From NCBI GenBank assembly GCA_963710535.1, contig CAVQAW010000003.1, positions 868,001 through 932,000 on the forward strand: DNA of 64,000 nt. Reading direction: 5' to 3'. Positions 52,874 to 62,934 of the stretch are shown piece after piece. The translations under genes and the position numbers were made by a program. The notes under the pieces were generated by a model that ran no database searches, was not told the origin of the DNA, and saw only the letters and a list, made by a program, of their open reading frames with translations. The stretch's first letter is position 1; each line of letters opens with the position of its first letter. Source of the DNA: Pelagihabitans sp963710535 (lineage in GTDB: Bacteria; Bacteroidota; Bacteroidia; Flavobacteriales; Flavobacteriaceae).

Positions 52874-53866
52874 TCAATTATTTTGACGGTTTTCTACTTT
52901 GAAATTCAGTATCGGTTTTTTTTCCATATACACCGTTAGGTAACCATTGCCCTTTTTGAACTTCCTTCCTAAAGGCAACCTCGATCGGTATGATTTGTTT
53001 TCAATTTTCCGGAAGCCCATTTTCTTTAACTCCGGAGAGCCATTGAAACCGTAGTGGAGGTCATGGATACGGGGCAGTTTGTCAAAGTATAGATATTTGG
53101 CCTCATTATCGCCAAGGTTCAGTATGCCCGGTGTTTTCTCGGAAAGCGCTATGCCCTTGCCGAAGTAGTCGGGAAAATAAATGGGGGCACCATAAAAACT
53201 TTTGGCATCCAGAGGCTGGTCCAATAATTGCCAATCTGGGTTGCTTGGCAAATGGTGCTTGACGAACTCGGCGGGTTCGGTGAAAAAATAGTGTTCTATT
53301 AGTTTCCTCTCAAACTTCCCACGCTCCGGATTGAAATGTCCGGAAGCCCAAGTGGGATCGAGGAGCTTCCATTGCCCTTCGATCTGTACCGCATTCCAGC
53401 TATGGTTTTTGAAAACTTGGTCGCCCCTGATGTCCTTGATCTCGTTTTTGGCCACGCCCGCGATCACCTTTGATGGTATATCGAATTGTCTGCACAGTTC
53501 ATGCAGCATTAAAGAGAAGTCGATACACACCCCTTTTCGGGCGTTGAACGATCTGTCGACTTTAACATTGACGAGTTGACGGATTTTTTTATGTTTATCC
53601 GATTCGGAGTGGAAGGTGATTTTTTGGGCGCCCTCCAATTCGGACCCATTTATTTTACCATACCCCATGTGATGCGTAATCCAAATGAATGCGGCCCTGA
53701 CCCTCAAGGAATCTTCCATGAAATCGTTCTGAATTCTATATCTCAGGGCGGTTAAATCATTAAAATGGGGATAGGACTTCACTTTTCGGTCTACCTCCCC
53801 ATAATCTTGGGGATATGCAAACGCGATCGTAAAAATTGAAAAGAATAATAATAATTTAGCGAACAT
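52874..53866 (-). CDS. Secreted transglutaminase-domain protein
   Basis: 330 aa with signal peptide (MFAKLLLFFSIFTIAFAYPQ). Catalytic Cys in GVCIDFSLML, His in FKNHSWNAV and Asp in LDPTWASG form the transglutaminase/protease-like triad. The region after about 200 is a beta domain. Homologues are cysteine peptidases or peptidoglycan-linked enzymes. Shared strand with the PHP gene; divergent to the DUF1801 gene. Confidence 0.88.
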   Translation of the reverse strand: MFAKLLLFFSIFTIAFAYPQDYGEVDRKVKSYPHFNDLTALRYRIQNDFMEDSLRVRAAFIWITHHMGYGKINGSELEGAQKITFHSESDKHKKIRQLVNVKVDRSFNARKGVCIDFSLMLHELCRQFDIPSKVIAGVAKNEIKDIRGDQVFKNHSWNAVQIEGQWKLLDPTWASGHFNPERGKFERKLIEHYFFTEPAEFVKHHLPSNPDWQLLDQPLDAKSFYGAPIYFPDYFGKGIALSEKTPGILNLGDNEAKYLYFDKLPRIHDLHYGFNGSPELKKMGFRKIENKSYRSRLPLGRKFKKGNGYLTVYMEKKPILNFKVENRQNN

Positions 53867-53889
53867 GGATATCGTGAAAACATAAAGAT

Positions 53890-54261
53890 ATGAATCCTGC
53901 GGAAGAATACATACTTCAAAAAAGCGAACCTTTTCAAGCCATCTTGATGCACCTGCAATCGGTGATTCGGCTTACCGTCCCCGAAGCGGAACTGAAATAT
54001 AAATACAAGATTCCCTTTTTCTATCTCGAAGGAAGGCCCTTTTGCTATCTCAACCAGGCCAAGGACTATGTAGACCTCGGATTTTGGAATGCGGCCCATT
54101 TAACGGTGCATCTGGAACACATGACCACAGCCGGACGCAAAATGATGCGTTCGCTCCGGTATAGGTCATTGGAAGAAATCGATGACTTAATCCTTACTGC
54201 GGTTTTAAAGGATGCCCATAGCGTAAAGGACAAAAAGTTCTGGAAGAACCGATCCCGATAA
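53890..54261 (+). CDS. DUF1801-domain protein
   Basis: 123-aa small protein: NPAEEYILQKSEPFQAILMH at the start, KYKIPFFYLEGRPFCYLN, then DLGFWNAAHL. Matches the YdhG/DUF1801 group, thought to bind small ligands, with no established role. Single gene between a transglutaminase gene (divergent) and a peptidase (convergent, 5 bp away). Confidence 0.85.
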   Translation: MNPAEEYILQKSEPFQAILMHLQSVIRLTVPEAELKYKYKIPFFYLEGRPFCYLNQAKDYVDLGFWNAAHLTVHLEHMTTAGRKMMRSLRYRSLEEIDDLILTAVLKDAHSVKDKKFWKNRSR

Positions 54262-54266
54262 AATTT

Positions 54267-56273
54267 CTAAATTCCCTTCACGTGCTTCCCGAACCACGCC
54301 AAATACCTTTCATACCGGTCTTTATTGAAACTGGGCCGTTTGATACCGTGGTGCTCCCCCGGATAGACCACCAATTGGGTATCCAGTCCGAGACGTTTGG
54401 TCGCTTGGTACATCTGTTCCGAATTCAGGATGGGCACGTTCCAATCTTCCTCCCCCCCGATCCACAAGGTGGGGGTTTTGATTTTGGCAACATCATTGAA
54501 AGGCGATAACTTTTCCCAAGTAGCCGCGTTCTCCCAGGGCAAACCCAGTTCGAGTTCCCAAGTGAGTTGGTAATGATCATGGCCATAGTTGGCCCTGTAG
54601 AGGGCCTCACTGGCCCCAGAGACGGCACCTTTGAAACGTGTGGATTTGGTGATGACATAGTTGGTGAGGATGCCCCCATACGACCAGCCCCCTACCCCAA
54701 GTTTGTCGGGGTCTGCATAACCGGCTGCAATCGCATGGTCAACCCCGGCCATCACATCTTCAAAATCCTTGACGCCCCATTCTGCGAAAAGGGCCTGTGA
54801 AAATGCCTGGCCGTAGCCTGAGGAACCCCTGGGATTGATCAATAAGGTTACGTAGCCGTTCGCCGCGAACAGCTGTGGCTCCGGGTCAAATTCGAATTGG
54901 TACTGGGCCACGGGCCCGCCATGGATCCAGAGTAGGGTTGGATATTTTTTTGAGGCGTCAAAACCGATAGGTTTGACCACGAAGCCTTCGATTTGGGTGC
55001 CATCGGCGCTTTTGAACTGGATTTTCTCAATCGTCGGTTTTTGGATATTTGCCAATAGGGCCTGGTTCATCATGCTGCGTTTGCTGAGCACCTTATTCTC
55101 AAAAGTGTAGACCTCATAGGGGTCATTGGCCTTGCTTAACAAGAGGGTTATTTGTGCACCCTGTTGGTCGAAGTCGGAGATGCTCAGATCTCCTGCTACC
55201 ATTCGAACCAGATTTGTGCCGCTGGGCTCAACAGAAGCCAAGATATCGGTACCACTTTCTTCCAATCGAAAATAGATCGACTTGCCGTCGGCGGAAAACT
55301 CGGGTTGATTGATGTTCCGGTCGAGATCATCGAGCAGTAATTTTCTGGCGCCTCCCGCAGCAGGAATCACGGCAAGCTTGTTGGTGGCATACCAGATCGC
55401 TTTGGGGTCGGTAATGGTTCGATATACGATCTGTTTGCCATCAGGGCTCCAAGACGGACTATTGTCGTCGTTCGGGTCTGTGGTCAGCTGCCGCATGCTC
55501 TTCCCCTTCTCTTGGTCCGTGGAGGAAACGATCCAAATGTCGTTGTTGGAGTTGGCATCGGGGTTGTTGCTTCGGTTGCTCACAAAGGCGATCGAAGTGC
55601 CATCCGGACTCCATTTCGCATCGCTATCGTCGAAATCGCCCGTAGTGAGTTGTGTTGGGATCGAATCACCGGGCACGATTACGTACAAATGGGTCCTATA
55701 ACGGTCTAAGTATCCTTCATAATCTTGCTTGAACTGCAGCCGATCGATCACATAAGGCTTCGCTTTCTTGTCATCTTCCTTGTCTTCGGTCAATTCCTCG
55801 GGTTTTGGATCCTTGATGCTCAACAGCAACCGGTCTCCTTTGGGCGACCATTCATGGCCCGAAACCCCTTGCGGAATTTTCGTCAACTGTTCGGCTTCCC
55901 CGCCCAAACGGTTCAGTTTCCATACCTGTGTTTTATCTTCCTCCGCTTTTGAGGCCAAAAATGAAAGGTATTTGTTGTCGGGACTCCAACGGGGCTGGCT
56001 CGCTGAATAGCCTTTGGCGGTCATGGGAATAGATTCCCCTCCTTTTGCCGGTACCATATAAATCCTTGTCTCGGGTTTGTCCTTTTTCATATCCATCTCC
56101 GTGACGGTGAAAGCGATCCATTGACCATCCGGGCTCAATTGGGGCTCCTTGACCGTTTTTAGGCTCAACAGGTCATCGATCTGAACGGGCCGTGGGGTTG
56201 TTTGGGCAAAGTTGAAGGTGGTAAAGATCAAAAAATGGCAAAGAAGCATGCTTCGGAACGCGTGTAGATTCAT
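54267..56273 (-). CDS. S9-family prolyl-oligopeptidase-like peptidase, secreted
   Basis: 668 aa with signal peptide (cleavage near FAQTTP). An N-terminal seven-bladed propeller (about 30-400; LSPDGQWIAFTVTE, WSPDNKYLSFLA) precedes the alpha/beta hydrolase domain. Nucleophile Ser in GGWSYGGILTN, Asp in GGEEDWNVP, His in PGEHHGIKRP. Cleaves dipeptides or short peptides in the periplasm. Single unit. Confidence 0.92.
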   Translation of the reverse strand: MNLHAFRSMLLCHFLIFTTFNFAQTTPRPVQIDDLLSLKTVKEPQLSPDGQWIAFTVTEMDMKKDKPETRIYMVPAKGGESIPMTAKGYSASQPRWSPDNKYLSFLASKAEEDKTQVWKLNRLGGEAEQLTKIPQGVSGHEWSPKGDRLLLSIKDPKPEELTEDKEDDKKAKPYVIDRLQFKQDYEGYLDRYRTHLYVIVPGDSIPTQLTTGDFDDSDAKWSPDGTSIAFVSNRSNNPDANSNNDIWIVSSTDQEKGKSMRQLTTDPNDDNSPSWSPDGKQIVYRTITDPKAIWYATNKLAVIPAAGGARKLLLDDLDRNINQPEFSADGKSIYFRLEESGTDILASVEPSGTNLVRMVAGDLSISDFDQQGAQITLLLSKANDPYEVYTFENKVLSKRSMMNQALLANIQKPTIEKIQFKSADGTQIEGFVVKPIGFDASKKYPTLLWIHGGPVAQYQFEFDPEPQLFAANGYVTLLINPRGSSGYGQAFSQALFAEWGVKDFEDVMAGVDHAIAAGYADPDKLGVGGWSYGGILTNYVITKSTRFKGAVSGASEALYRANYGHDHYQLTWELELGLPWENAATWEKLSPFNDVAKIKTPTLWIGGEEDWNVPILNSEQMYQATKRLGLDTQLVVYPGEHHGIKRPSFNKDRYERYLAWFGKHVKGI

Positions 56274-56360
56274 ATCAAATGATTTAGGCTATTGGTTTCT
56301 GGTAAAAACCACTAAAAATACAAATTTAAAGGTCTGTTCATTGAAATAACCATATGATTT

Positions 56361-57008
56361 TTAAAGCTCCAAAACTTTGATCTGGTTTCGGTTCATGGCA
56401 ATAAGGCCTTCATTTTCCAGTTTTTTCAAAAGTCTGGAGACAACGACCCTCGAAGTATTCAGGTCCTGGGCAATTTCCTGATGCGTGGTCTGAACCACCT
56501 CATCGCGGTTCACCATGGCTTTGTCTTGCAGATACTTAAAAAGTCGCTGATCCATTTTCATGAAGGCAATGGTATCAACCGTATCCAAGAGTTCCAACAA
56601 GCGGGTGTGATAGCTATCCAAAATAAACTGTTGCCAGCTTTTATACCTGCCCATCCAAACCTCCATTTTCCCGACAGGGATCATCAGCAATTCGGCATCG
56701 GTCTCGGCTACGGCACGTATTTCGCTGATGCGTTTCCCCATACAGCAGGAGAAGGTCATGGCACAGGAGTCACCGGTCTCCAAGAAGTACAACAACAACT
56801 CGTCGCCCTTGTCATCTTCCCTTAAGATTTTAATGGCACCCGTGAGCAGTAGCGGCATCATGGTGATGGGTTCCCCTATATCCATCAACATATCGCCCTG
56901 GCTTACTTTTTTATACATGCCCAAGGCTTCTATTTCATCGAGTAGCGCCTGCTCAAAAAGATACCCATAGTTCTGTTCCAATTTGGTGCTCATATGCGAT
57001 GCATTCAA
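56361..57008 (-). CDS. Crp/Fnr-family transcription regulator
   Basis: 215 aa. cNMP-binding-like domain (about 20-130; GDMLMDIGEP; LLLTGAIKILRED) and HTH (about 165-190; THQEIAQDLNTSRVVVSRLL). The Fnr iron-sulfur Cys set is not evident; C-C in FSCCMGKR is a local pair only. The start overlaps the end of the aldose-epimerase gene by 4 bp, so they are co-transcribed; it may sense nutrient or redox state. Confidence 0.9.
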   Translation of the reverse strand: MNASHMSTKLEQNYGYLFEQALLDEIEALGMYKKVSQGDMLMDIGEPITMMPLLLTGAIKILREDDKGDELLLYFLETGDSCAMTFSCCMGKRISEIRAVAETDAELLMIPVGKMEVWMGRYKSWQQFILDSYHTRLLELLDTVDTIAFMKMDQRLFKYLQDKAMVNRDEVVQTTHQEIAQDLNTSRVVVSRLLKKLENEGLIAMNRNQIKVLEL

Positions 57009-57787
57009 TTTATTGGTACCATTCGTACTTTGAATTCCTTAGGGGCATCCAACAAGTATTGGAATCCCTCGAACAATCTATTCTGGGCCACCTGGTAAGG
57101 GTAAAAAGTGATGGGTTCGATGCAGACCATGTTCCTGACTTCGGTCCATAGCATGAAATTTCCGAAACCCCCTGTAGTGATGCGCAGTTCCTGCTCGTCT
57201 TTTAGGATGATTTCCTCACAATCGGCGACCAACAAGGCCCTGCTCCCCACTTCCAAAACGGCATCGAGGGTGATTTGCCCGCCATTCGCCTTGATAACGG
57301 GATGCTTCGTGTTCAATGTAAAGGCGGGGTGATAGCCCAACATAAAGGGGGCATCGCGCTCCCCTGAAACGGTAAAAGTAATTTCAAGACCATCGGGCAG
57401 CAGTTCGAACTTTTTTTCAAACTGAAAGTCATAGGGCCAAAACAAAAATTGTTGGCTCGATTTTTCAGGATACTTGGCGTTCTTGACCCGGGTATGCGCC
57501 TTGTATACTTTTCTGAACAAAGCGGTGGTACCCGTCTGGGAGATATTTTCATAGTCGAGTTCCCGCAACAATCCGTGTTGGTCCTGGACGGCGATGGTTC
57601 TAGGGGTCTGTACCTGAAACCGGGCCTCTTTGGTAGGCCCTATGATGGGAAACATCTCGGTATCCGAATTACGCCACCCTGGACTTCCTTTTTGATGGAT
57701 GAATTCATGTCCGCTTACCTCATAGCTTGTCAATTCACCCGCTTCAATTCCCACTTTATGATCCGTTAAACGAAGTTGTACCAACAT
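57005..57787 (-). CDS. Aldose 1-epimerase-family protein
   Basis: 260 aa. Galactose-mutarotase-like fold: ELTSYEVSGHEFIHQ, LGYHPAFTLNTKHP (contains the proposed catalytic His), and MVCIEPITFYPYQ with the catalytic Glu. Smaller than GalM but normal for the Bacteroidota aldose-epimerase-like group. No signal. Operon with the Crp/Fnr gene; substrate unknown. Confidence 0.87.
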   Translation of the reverse strand: MLVQLRLTDHKVGIEAGELTSYEVSGHEFIHQKGSPGWRNSDTEMFPIIGPTKEARFQVQTPRTIAVQDQHGLLRELDYENISQTGTTALFRKVYKAHTRVKNAKYPEKSSQQFLFWPYDFQFEKKFELLPDGLEITFTVSGERDAPFMLGYHPAFTLNTKHPVIKANGGQITLDAVLEVGSRALLVADCEEIILKDEQELRITTGGFGNFMLWTEVRNMVCIEPITFYPYQVAQNRLFEGFQYLLDAPKEFKVRMVPIN

Positions 57788-57795
57788 AGTTTAAA

Positions 57796-59202
57796 TTATA
57801 ATGCGCCTATGGCGCCATCTAACCAAACCAGGCGATCATTTACCCAATTTTCAAGGTATCCCAGTTCTTCGCCATACGTATTCCCTACGTAGTAATTGGG
57901 CCAAACATAGGTGCCAAGAACGGGCCAAGCCGCAAAGTTCTTCTCGATGGCCCCCGATTTGGCCAAGGTGTTTTTGTAGGTTTCTATCTTGGCCATTAAA
58001 CTGGCTTCGGAAAAGACATCGGCCCGAAGTGCGGCCCATCTCGCTTTCAGCTGCGCTACGAATGCCGGGTCCTGCAGCAGACGTTCCCACCAGAAGGGTA
58101 CCTGCCAAAAATCACCATCGCAACGTTCGTTGAATTTATAGGCCCATACATTGCTGTCGCCCCCGCTACAATAATCGGCATTCCCAAAAGCAAGGTTAAA
58201 GTCCCATATCGGGCCCATCTGTAGTTTTTGGTTCTTTTCTTTCTGAAGAAAAGTACTAAGCCGATAACCATCCACATTGTTCGAAATTTCGTTCAAAAGA
58301 AAGAAATCAATGAAACTCGGAACATCGATATAGTTTGCATATCCCAGCTCGGGATCCGAAAAACTATCGGAATCGAGCGCATTCTCAAAATCATTGATAT
58401 ATTGGGAAATGTAACCTTTTTGTTCTATCGTAATCTCATCTTCCTTGGGATCCTCGTACAGAAATCGGATGGTCTGGCCCATGGTAGCATGCAATGGGGC
58501 ATATGCCGAAGCAAAAGAATTGACCTCGGTATAATCCATACCGAAATTGGCACCGTCGGCCTTATCTATCTTAAGGATGTATCCGCCCGTGAGATCCTCG
58601 CCCATGTTTTCATCTTCCTTTAACTTATTGATGTCGATTCGGTTGGCGTTGCGTTTCAATTTTTCCATAAAAACATAAACGCCCTTATAGGTGCCGTTGA
58701 GGGTGAGTTCGACAAATTGTGTTCTGCTGGCATACCGGTTGATGTCCCTGGAGAGGTCGTAGATCAAAAAATTCCGGAACAAAGCCTTATCACTGTAGGG
58801 CGCATACAAAATCCAATCCGACTCTTCGGGCATTCCCAATAAAGAAACATCAAGGTCTTCATTGCTGGCATCCCTGGTCTCAAAGCCGTAGGATTTTTTG
58901 GGAAACATCTGTGACGACTTTCCTCGGATCTCTATGGCGATATTGCCATCATAATCAATGCCGTTCAGGGTGGTGACCGTCATCGTTGCGTCGATCTTGG
59001 GTTCGTCAACAATGGTGTTCCCGTTCGTATTGACCGATATTTGCGGCAACCGGTCTTCCGGTTTTATTTCCGGGGTTTCAACAACCTCCTCGGTGGGCAA
59101 TTCAGCACTGCCTTCTTTACTGCAGCCCAGATTGATCAAGCCTATGGAGACGGAACAAAACAAAACGAGCCAAAGTCTGCGAAGGGGGTTTTCAATCTTC
59201 AT
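57796..59202 (-). CDS. CotH-kinase-family lipoprotein
   Basis: Start set at ATG 59202 (MKIENPLRRLWLVLFCSVSI), giving a lipoprotein signal (Cys in NLGCSKE). 468 aa. CotH domain: RGKSSQMFPKKSYGFETRD, FRNFLIYDLSRDIN, GVYVFMEKLKRNANRIDI, and QMGPIWDFNLAFGNAD. The domain is a protein kinase homologue (spore coat CotH). Here it is exported; its target is unknown. It lies beside the mutarotase operon in the same orientation. Confidence 0.87.
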   Translation of the reverse strand: MKIENPLRRLWLVLFCSVSIGLINLGCSKEGSAELPTEEVVETPEIKPEDRLPQISVNTNGNTIVDEPKIDATMTVTTLNGIDYDGNIAIEIRGKSSQMFPKKSYGFETRDASNEDLDVSLLGMPEESDWILYAPYSDKALFRNFLIYDLSRDINRYASRTQFVELTLNGTYKGVYVFMEKLKRNANRIDINKLKEDENMGEDLTGGYILKIDKADGANFGMDYTEVNSFASAYAPLHATMGQTIRFLYEDPKEDEITIEQKGYISQYINDFENALDSDSFSDPELGYANYIDVPSFIDFFLLNEISNNVDGYRLSTFLQKEKNQKLQMGPIWDFNLAFGNADYCSGGDSNVWAYKFNERCDGDFWQVPFWWERLLQDPAFVAQLKARWAALRADVFSEASLMAKIETYKNTLAKSGAIEKNFAAWPVLGTYVWPNYYVGNTYGEELGYLENWVNDRLVWLDGAIGAL

Positions 59203-59307
59203 GAAATAATTTTTTTCCAAGATAAACAAACTATTGTCTCCAGTTGAATTCGGTATTGTTATTTTCGATCCGGAAACGGACTACGGCCATGATGCTGCAA
59301 GGCGAAA

Positions 59308-60288
59308 CTATTCGATAAAGCCTTTGCTGCGCATCCAATCGTCATTGAACATTTTCCCGACGTATCGACTGCCATGGTCGTGAAAAAGAACCACCACCAC
59401 ATCGTCTTTTGTAAAATGTTCCTTGAGCTGTAGCACGCCTTTGATGGCCGCCCCGGCAGAATTGCCCAAGAACATGGCCTCCTCTTTTGCCAAACGTTGT
59501 GTGTAAACTGCGGCATCCTTGTCGGTGACCTTGGTAAAGCCGTCTATGATTTCGAATCGAACGTTTTTAGGCAGGATATCTTCCCCGATCCCTTCGGTGA
59601 TATATGGATAGATTTCGTTTTGATCGAAGATGCCCGTTTCATGGTATTTTTTAAACACCGAGCCGTAGGTATCAACACCCCAAACCTTGATATTGGGATT
59701 CTTCATTTTCAAATAAGATCCCACCCCTGAAATCGTGCCCCCGGTACCCACTCCAACCACAAAATGGGTGATCTTGCCGTCGGTCTGTTCCCAAATTTCC
59801 GGGCCGGTGCTTTTAAAATGCGCGCGGCAATTCGACGGATTGTCGTATTGGTTCACATACCATGAATTCGGGATTTCCGTTGCAAGCCTTTTTGCGGTGG
59901 AATAATAGCTCCGCGGATCTTCCGGGGCCACATCGGTTGGGCAAACATGAACCTCACTGCCCATGGCTTTTAGGATGTCCATTTTTTCTTTGGACTGTTT
60001 GTCGCTCATGACGCAGATGAGTTTGTACCCCTTCACCCTCGCGACCAGGGCCAGTCCCATCCCCGTATTCCCCGAGGTTCCTTCTATGATCGTATCCCCA
60101 GGTTTTAGGATCCCGGCGGCTTCGGCATCTTCAACAATCTGCAATGCCATTCGGTCTTTTACCGAGTTGCCCGGATTGAAGGTCTCGTATTTGGCCAAGA
60201 CCAAACAGGGCAGCTCTGCCGTAATGCGGTTCATTTTTACCAAGGGCGTGTTGCCAATGGTGTCCAGTATCGTTTCTGCGTATTTCAT
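59308..60288 (-). CDS. PLP-dependent cysteine synthase / cystathionine beta-synthase-like enzyme
   Basis: Start placed at MKYAETILD (60288); the frame is open to 60339 but the family starts here. 326 aa. PLP Lys in NPGNSVKDRM, phosphate loop GTSGNTG, GVGTGGTISG binding PLP. No CBS domain at the C terminus. It makes or rearranges cysteine/cystathionine from serine-type substrates. Single gene. Confidence 0.9.
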   Translation of the reverse strand: MKYAETILDTIGNTPLVKMNRITAELPCLVLAKYETFNPGNSVKDRMALQIVEDAEAAGILKPGDTIIEGTSGNTGMGLALVARVKGYKLICVMSDKQSKEKMDILKAMGSEVHVCPTDVAPEDPRSYYSTAKRLATEIPNSWYVNQYDNPSNCRAHFKSTGPEIWEQTDGKITHFVVGVGTGGTISGVGSYLKMKNPNIKVWGVDTYGSVFKKYHETGIFDQNEIYPYITEGIGEDILPKNVRFEIIDGFTKVTDKDAAVYTQRLAKEEAMFLGNSAGAAIKGVLQLKEHFTKDDVVVVLFHDHGSRYVGKMFNDDWMRSKGFIE

Positions 60289-60428
60289 AGGTGTTGCAAA
60301 TTTAGGGATTTGGGCGTTGATACTTCCATTTCCTTGCACGATGTTTGGCGATCTATGACCTGTTTCCAGGAAAATTCCTATTCCAGCGTCAGTGGCGATC
60401 CAAGATCAAGGTGGCCAAATCAAAGCGC

Positions 60429-61670
60429 TCATTCAAATTTTATCGCCTTGACAGGTGTTATTCTCGTGATGATGTAGGAAGGAAGCAACAGCATCAGCAA
60501 GCATAGCAGAAGTACGCCGATGTTGAGCAAAAGCACAATCGGCATATCGATGGTCACGGGAATGTAGTCGATATAATATTCCTTGGGGTTTGGAAACTTC
60601 AGGAATTGGTACCGTTGCTGTAGGAACAGCAGGGAAAGACCCAGTAGGTTTCCCCAAAACAAACCTACCCCGATCAAATAGGTTGCATTGTACAGGAATA
60701 TCTTTCGAATGCTCCAGTTAGGGGCGCCCAAGGCCTTCAGGATACCGATCATCTGGGTGCGTTCCAAAATCAATACCAGTAAGGCGGTAATCATATTGAT
60801 ACCCCCCACAATGATCATAATGCCAATGATGAGGGCGATGTTAAAATCGAACAACCCGATCCATTCAAATATTTTGTAATATTTATCCTTAATGGTGCCG
60901 GTGTCCAAATCGGATAGTGTTTTGCCATATATTTCCTTGCTTTTTTCATCGATTTCATCGAAACGGTCTAAAAAGACCTCGAAATTGCCCACCTGGTCTT
61001 CGGCCCATTTGTTCATACGTTGTACATGACGGATATCCACAAAAATATACAGCCCGTCAAATTCCTCGAAACCACTGTCATAGATGCCCTTGACCGTAAA
61101 CTTGCGTTGGTTGGCAGCGGCTAATGGATCGTCGTCTTTTGGGAAGAGGGCAAAAAAGGAGTCGCCCACCTTGAGCTGCAATCGGTCGGCCATGATCCGC
61201 GACATCAAAACGGATTCATTGAGCCCGCCCTTGTAATTGGGCAGGCCGCCTGCGATGAGGTACTCGCTGAAGGCCTTCCAGTCGTAATCGGCGCCGACGC
61301 CCTTGGCGATAAAACCTTCAAAGGTATCCTCCGTACGTATGATGCCCGCCTTATTGGCCACTGCCTGGATGTGCGCAACACCGCTAACCGATTTGAACTC
61401 GGGGTAAAAATCCTGATTTTTGGAAACCGGGACCACCGAAACATCGGAATTATTGTTGTCGTAGTTTGAAATTTGGATATGCCCGTTGAAGGCGGTGACC
61501 TTTTCCCGGATTTTGTCCTTTAAGCCCACACCGGTAGCTATGGCGATCAGCATCATTACGATGCCGATGGCAATCGCGGCGATCGCTATTTTTATTATTG
61601 GGGCGGAAATACTAATTTTATGCTCCTTGCCGGTAATCAATCGCTTGGCGATGTAAAACTCTAAATTCAA
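60429..61670 (-). CDS. LolE/FtsX-type ABC transporter permease
   Basis: 413 aa. Four membrane helices: one N-terminal (about 22-46) and three C-terminal (about 285-310, 325-350, 380-405) with a periplasmic MacB-like domain between. Start MNLEFYIAKRLITG is canonical. Part of LolCDE-like lipoprotein release systems. Its partner ATPase is not in the window. Its start codon lies 3 bp from a divergent start. Confidence 0.9.
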   Translation of the reverse strand: MNLEFYIAKRLITGKEHKISISAPIIKIAIAAIAIGIVMMLIAIATGVGLKDKIREKVTAFNGHIQISNYDNNNSDVSVVPVSKNQDFYPEFKSVSGVAHIQAVANKAGIIRTEDTFEGFIAKGVGADYDWKAFSEYLIAGGLPNYKGGLNESVLMSRIMADRLQLKVGDSFFALFPKDDDPLAAANQRKFTVKGIYDSGFEEFDGLYIFVDIRHVQRMNKWAEDQVGNFEVFLDRFDEIDEKSKEIYGKTLSDLDTGTIKDKYYKIFEWIGLFDFNIALIIGIMIIVGGINMITALLVLILERTQMIGILKALGAPNWSIRKIFLYNATYLIGVGLFWGNLLGLSLLFLQQRYQFLKFPNPKEYYIDYIPVTIDMPIVLLLNIGVLLLCLLMLLLPSYIITRITPVKAIKFE

Positions 61671-61673
61671 TAC

Positions 61674-62934
61674 ATGGTGTTTCTGTCCGGTCTCAAAAGT
61701 ACATTTTTATTGTGGTTTTTGCTCAACACCACCTGTGGAAAGCCAATACAGCACAAGGTCGTCCCTGAATATCCAACCATCCGGGAAATACAGGTCGATT
61801 CCCCAAAAACAATCATCGTCGGCGCCAATCGAACCGAGCTGTTCCTGCCGCTGCTCGAGGGGAAAAAAGTGGGCATGGTCGCGAACCAGACCACGGTGAT
61901 CTTCAATGGATCCGAAGGTGAGGGGGCACCCAAATCACATATGCATTTGGTAGATTCGTTGCTGGCCTTGAAAATCGATATCAAAAAGGTCTTTGCACCC
62001 GAACACGGATTTCGGGGCGAGGCCGATGCGGGTGAAAAAGTGACCGACGGTTTTGACCAAAGATCCGGGCTGCCGTTGATATCGCTCTATGGAAAAAACA
62101 GGAAGCCGACTGCCGATCAACTAAAAGAACTCGATGTGGTATTGTTCGATATTCAGGATGTGGGGGTACGGTTTTATACCTATATCGCCACCTTGCAATT
62201 GGTGATGGAGGCCTGTGCCGAAAACCAAGTGCCCGTGATCGTGCTTAGATCGCCCCAACCCCAATGGGCATTATGTTGACGGACCCACCATGGAAAAAGA
62301 ACATATGGGATTCTTGGGGATGGCCCCAATCCCCTTGGTATATGGGATGAGCATAGGCGAATATGCCAAGATGATCAACGGGGAAGGTTGGCTTGCCGGA
62401 AATTTGAAAGCCGATTTAACGGTGATACCGCTTGAAAATTGGTCGCATCAATCGGAATATGCCCTGCCGATTAGGCCTTCTCCCAATCTGCCGAACGATA
62501 TCGCCATTAACCTATATCCCAGTTTGGGCCTTTTTGAAGGGACGAACATCAATGCCGGTCGTGGTACGGAATTCCAGTTCCAGCGCTTTGGCGCACCTTT
62601 TTTAGACCCTACTTTCTTTGAATTCAGTTATACCCCGGTGCCCAATTTCGGCTCCAAAACACCAAAGCACAATGGAGCGGTCTGTTATGGTAGCGATCTC
62701 TCGCTTACACCCAGACTATCGGAAGTACGATTGCAATGGCTGATCGATGCCTATGCCCATGCCCTCGGCAAGGAAAAAATTTTCAATGAAAGCGGATTTA
62801 CCAAGCATGCCGGAACCGCAAAACTGCAACAACAGATCGAAGCCGGACTTTCGGAAGCCGAGATAAAGTTGACTTGGCTGGATGATTTGGAAAGGTTCAA
62901 TAAAATAAGGTCGAAATACCTGATGTACGACTAA
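61674..62934 (+). pseudogene. DUF1343 / NamZ-like exo-beta-N-acetylmuramidase, frameshifted
   Basis: Two adjacent frames encode one DUF1343 protein (family of NamZ, GH171). The first (61674-62279) has a lipoprotein-like signal (Cys in LNTTCGK) and the N-terminal domain; it runs out of frame near 62247, where GTG CTT A GAT CGC carries one extra base relative to the usual VLDRPNPNGHYVDGP. The second frame (62290-62934) continues exactly with EKEHMGFLGMAPIPLVYGMS. One A removed at 62247 restores about 420 aa. It would remove MurNAc from peptidoglycan fragments. Either a real frameshift or a sequencing error. Confidence 0.85.
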
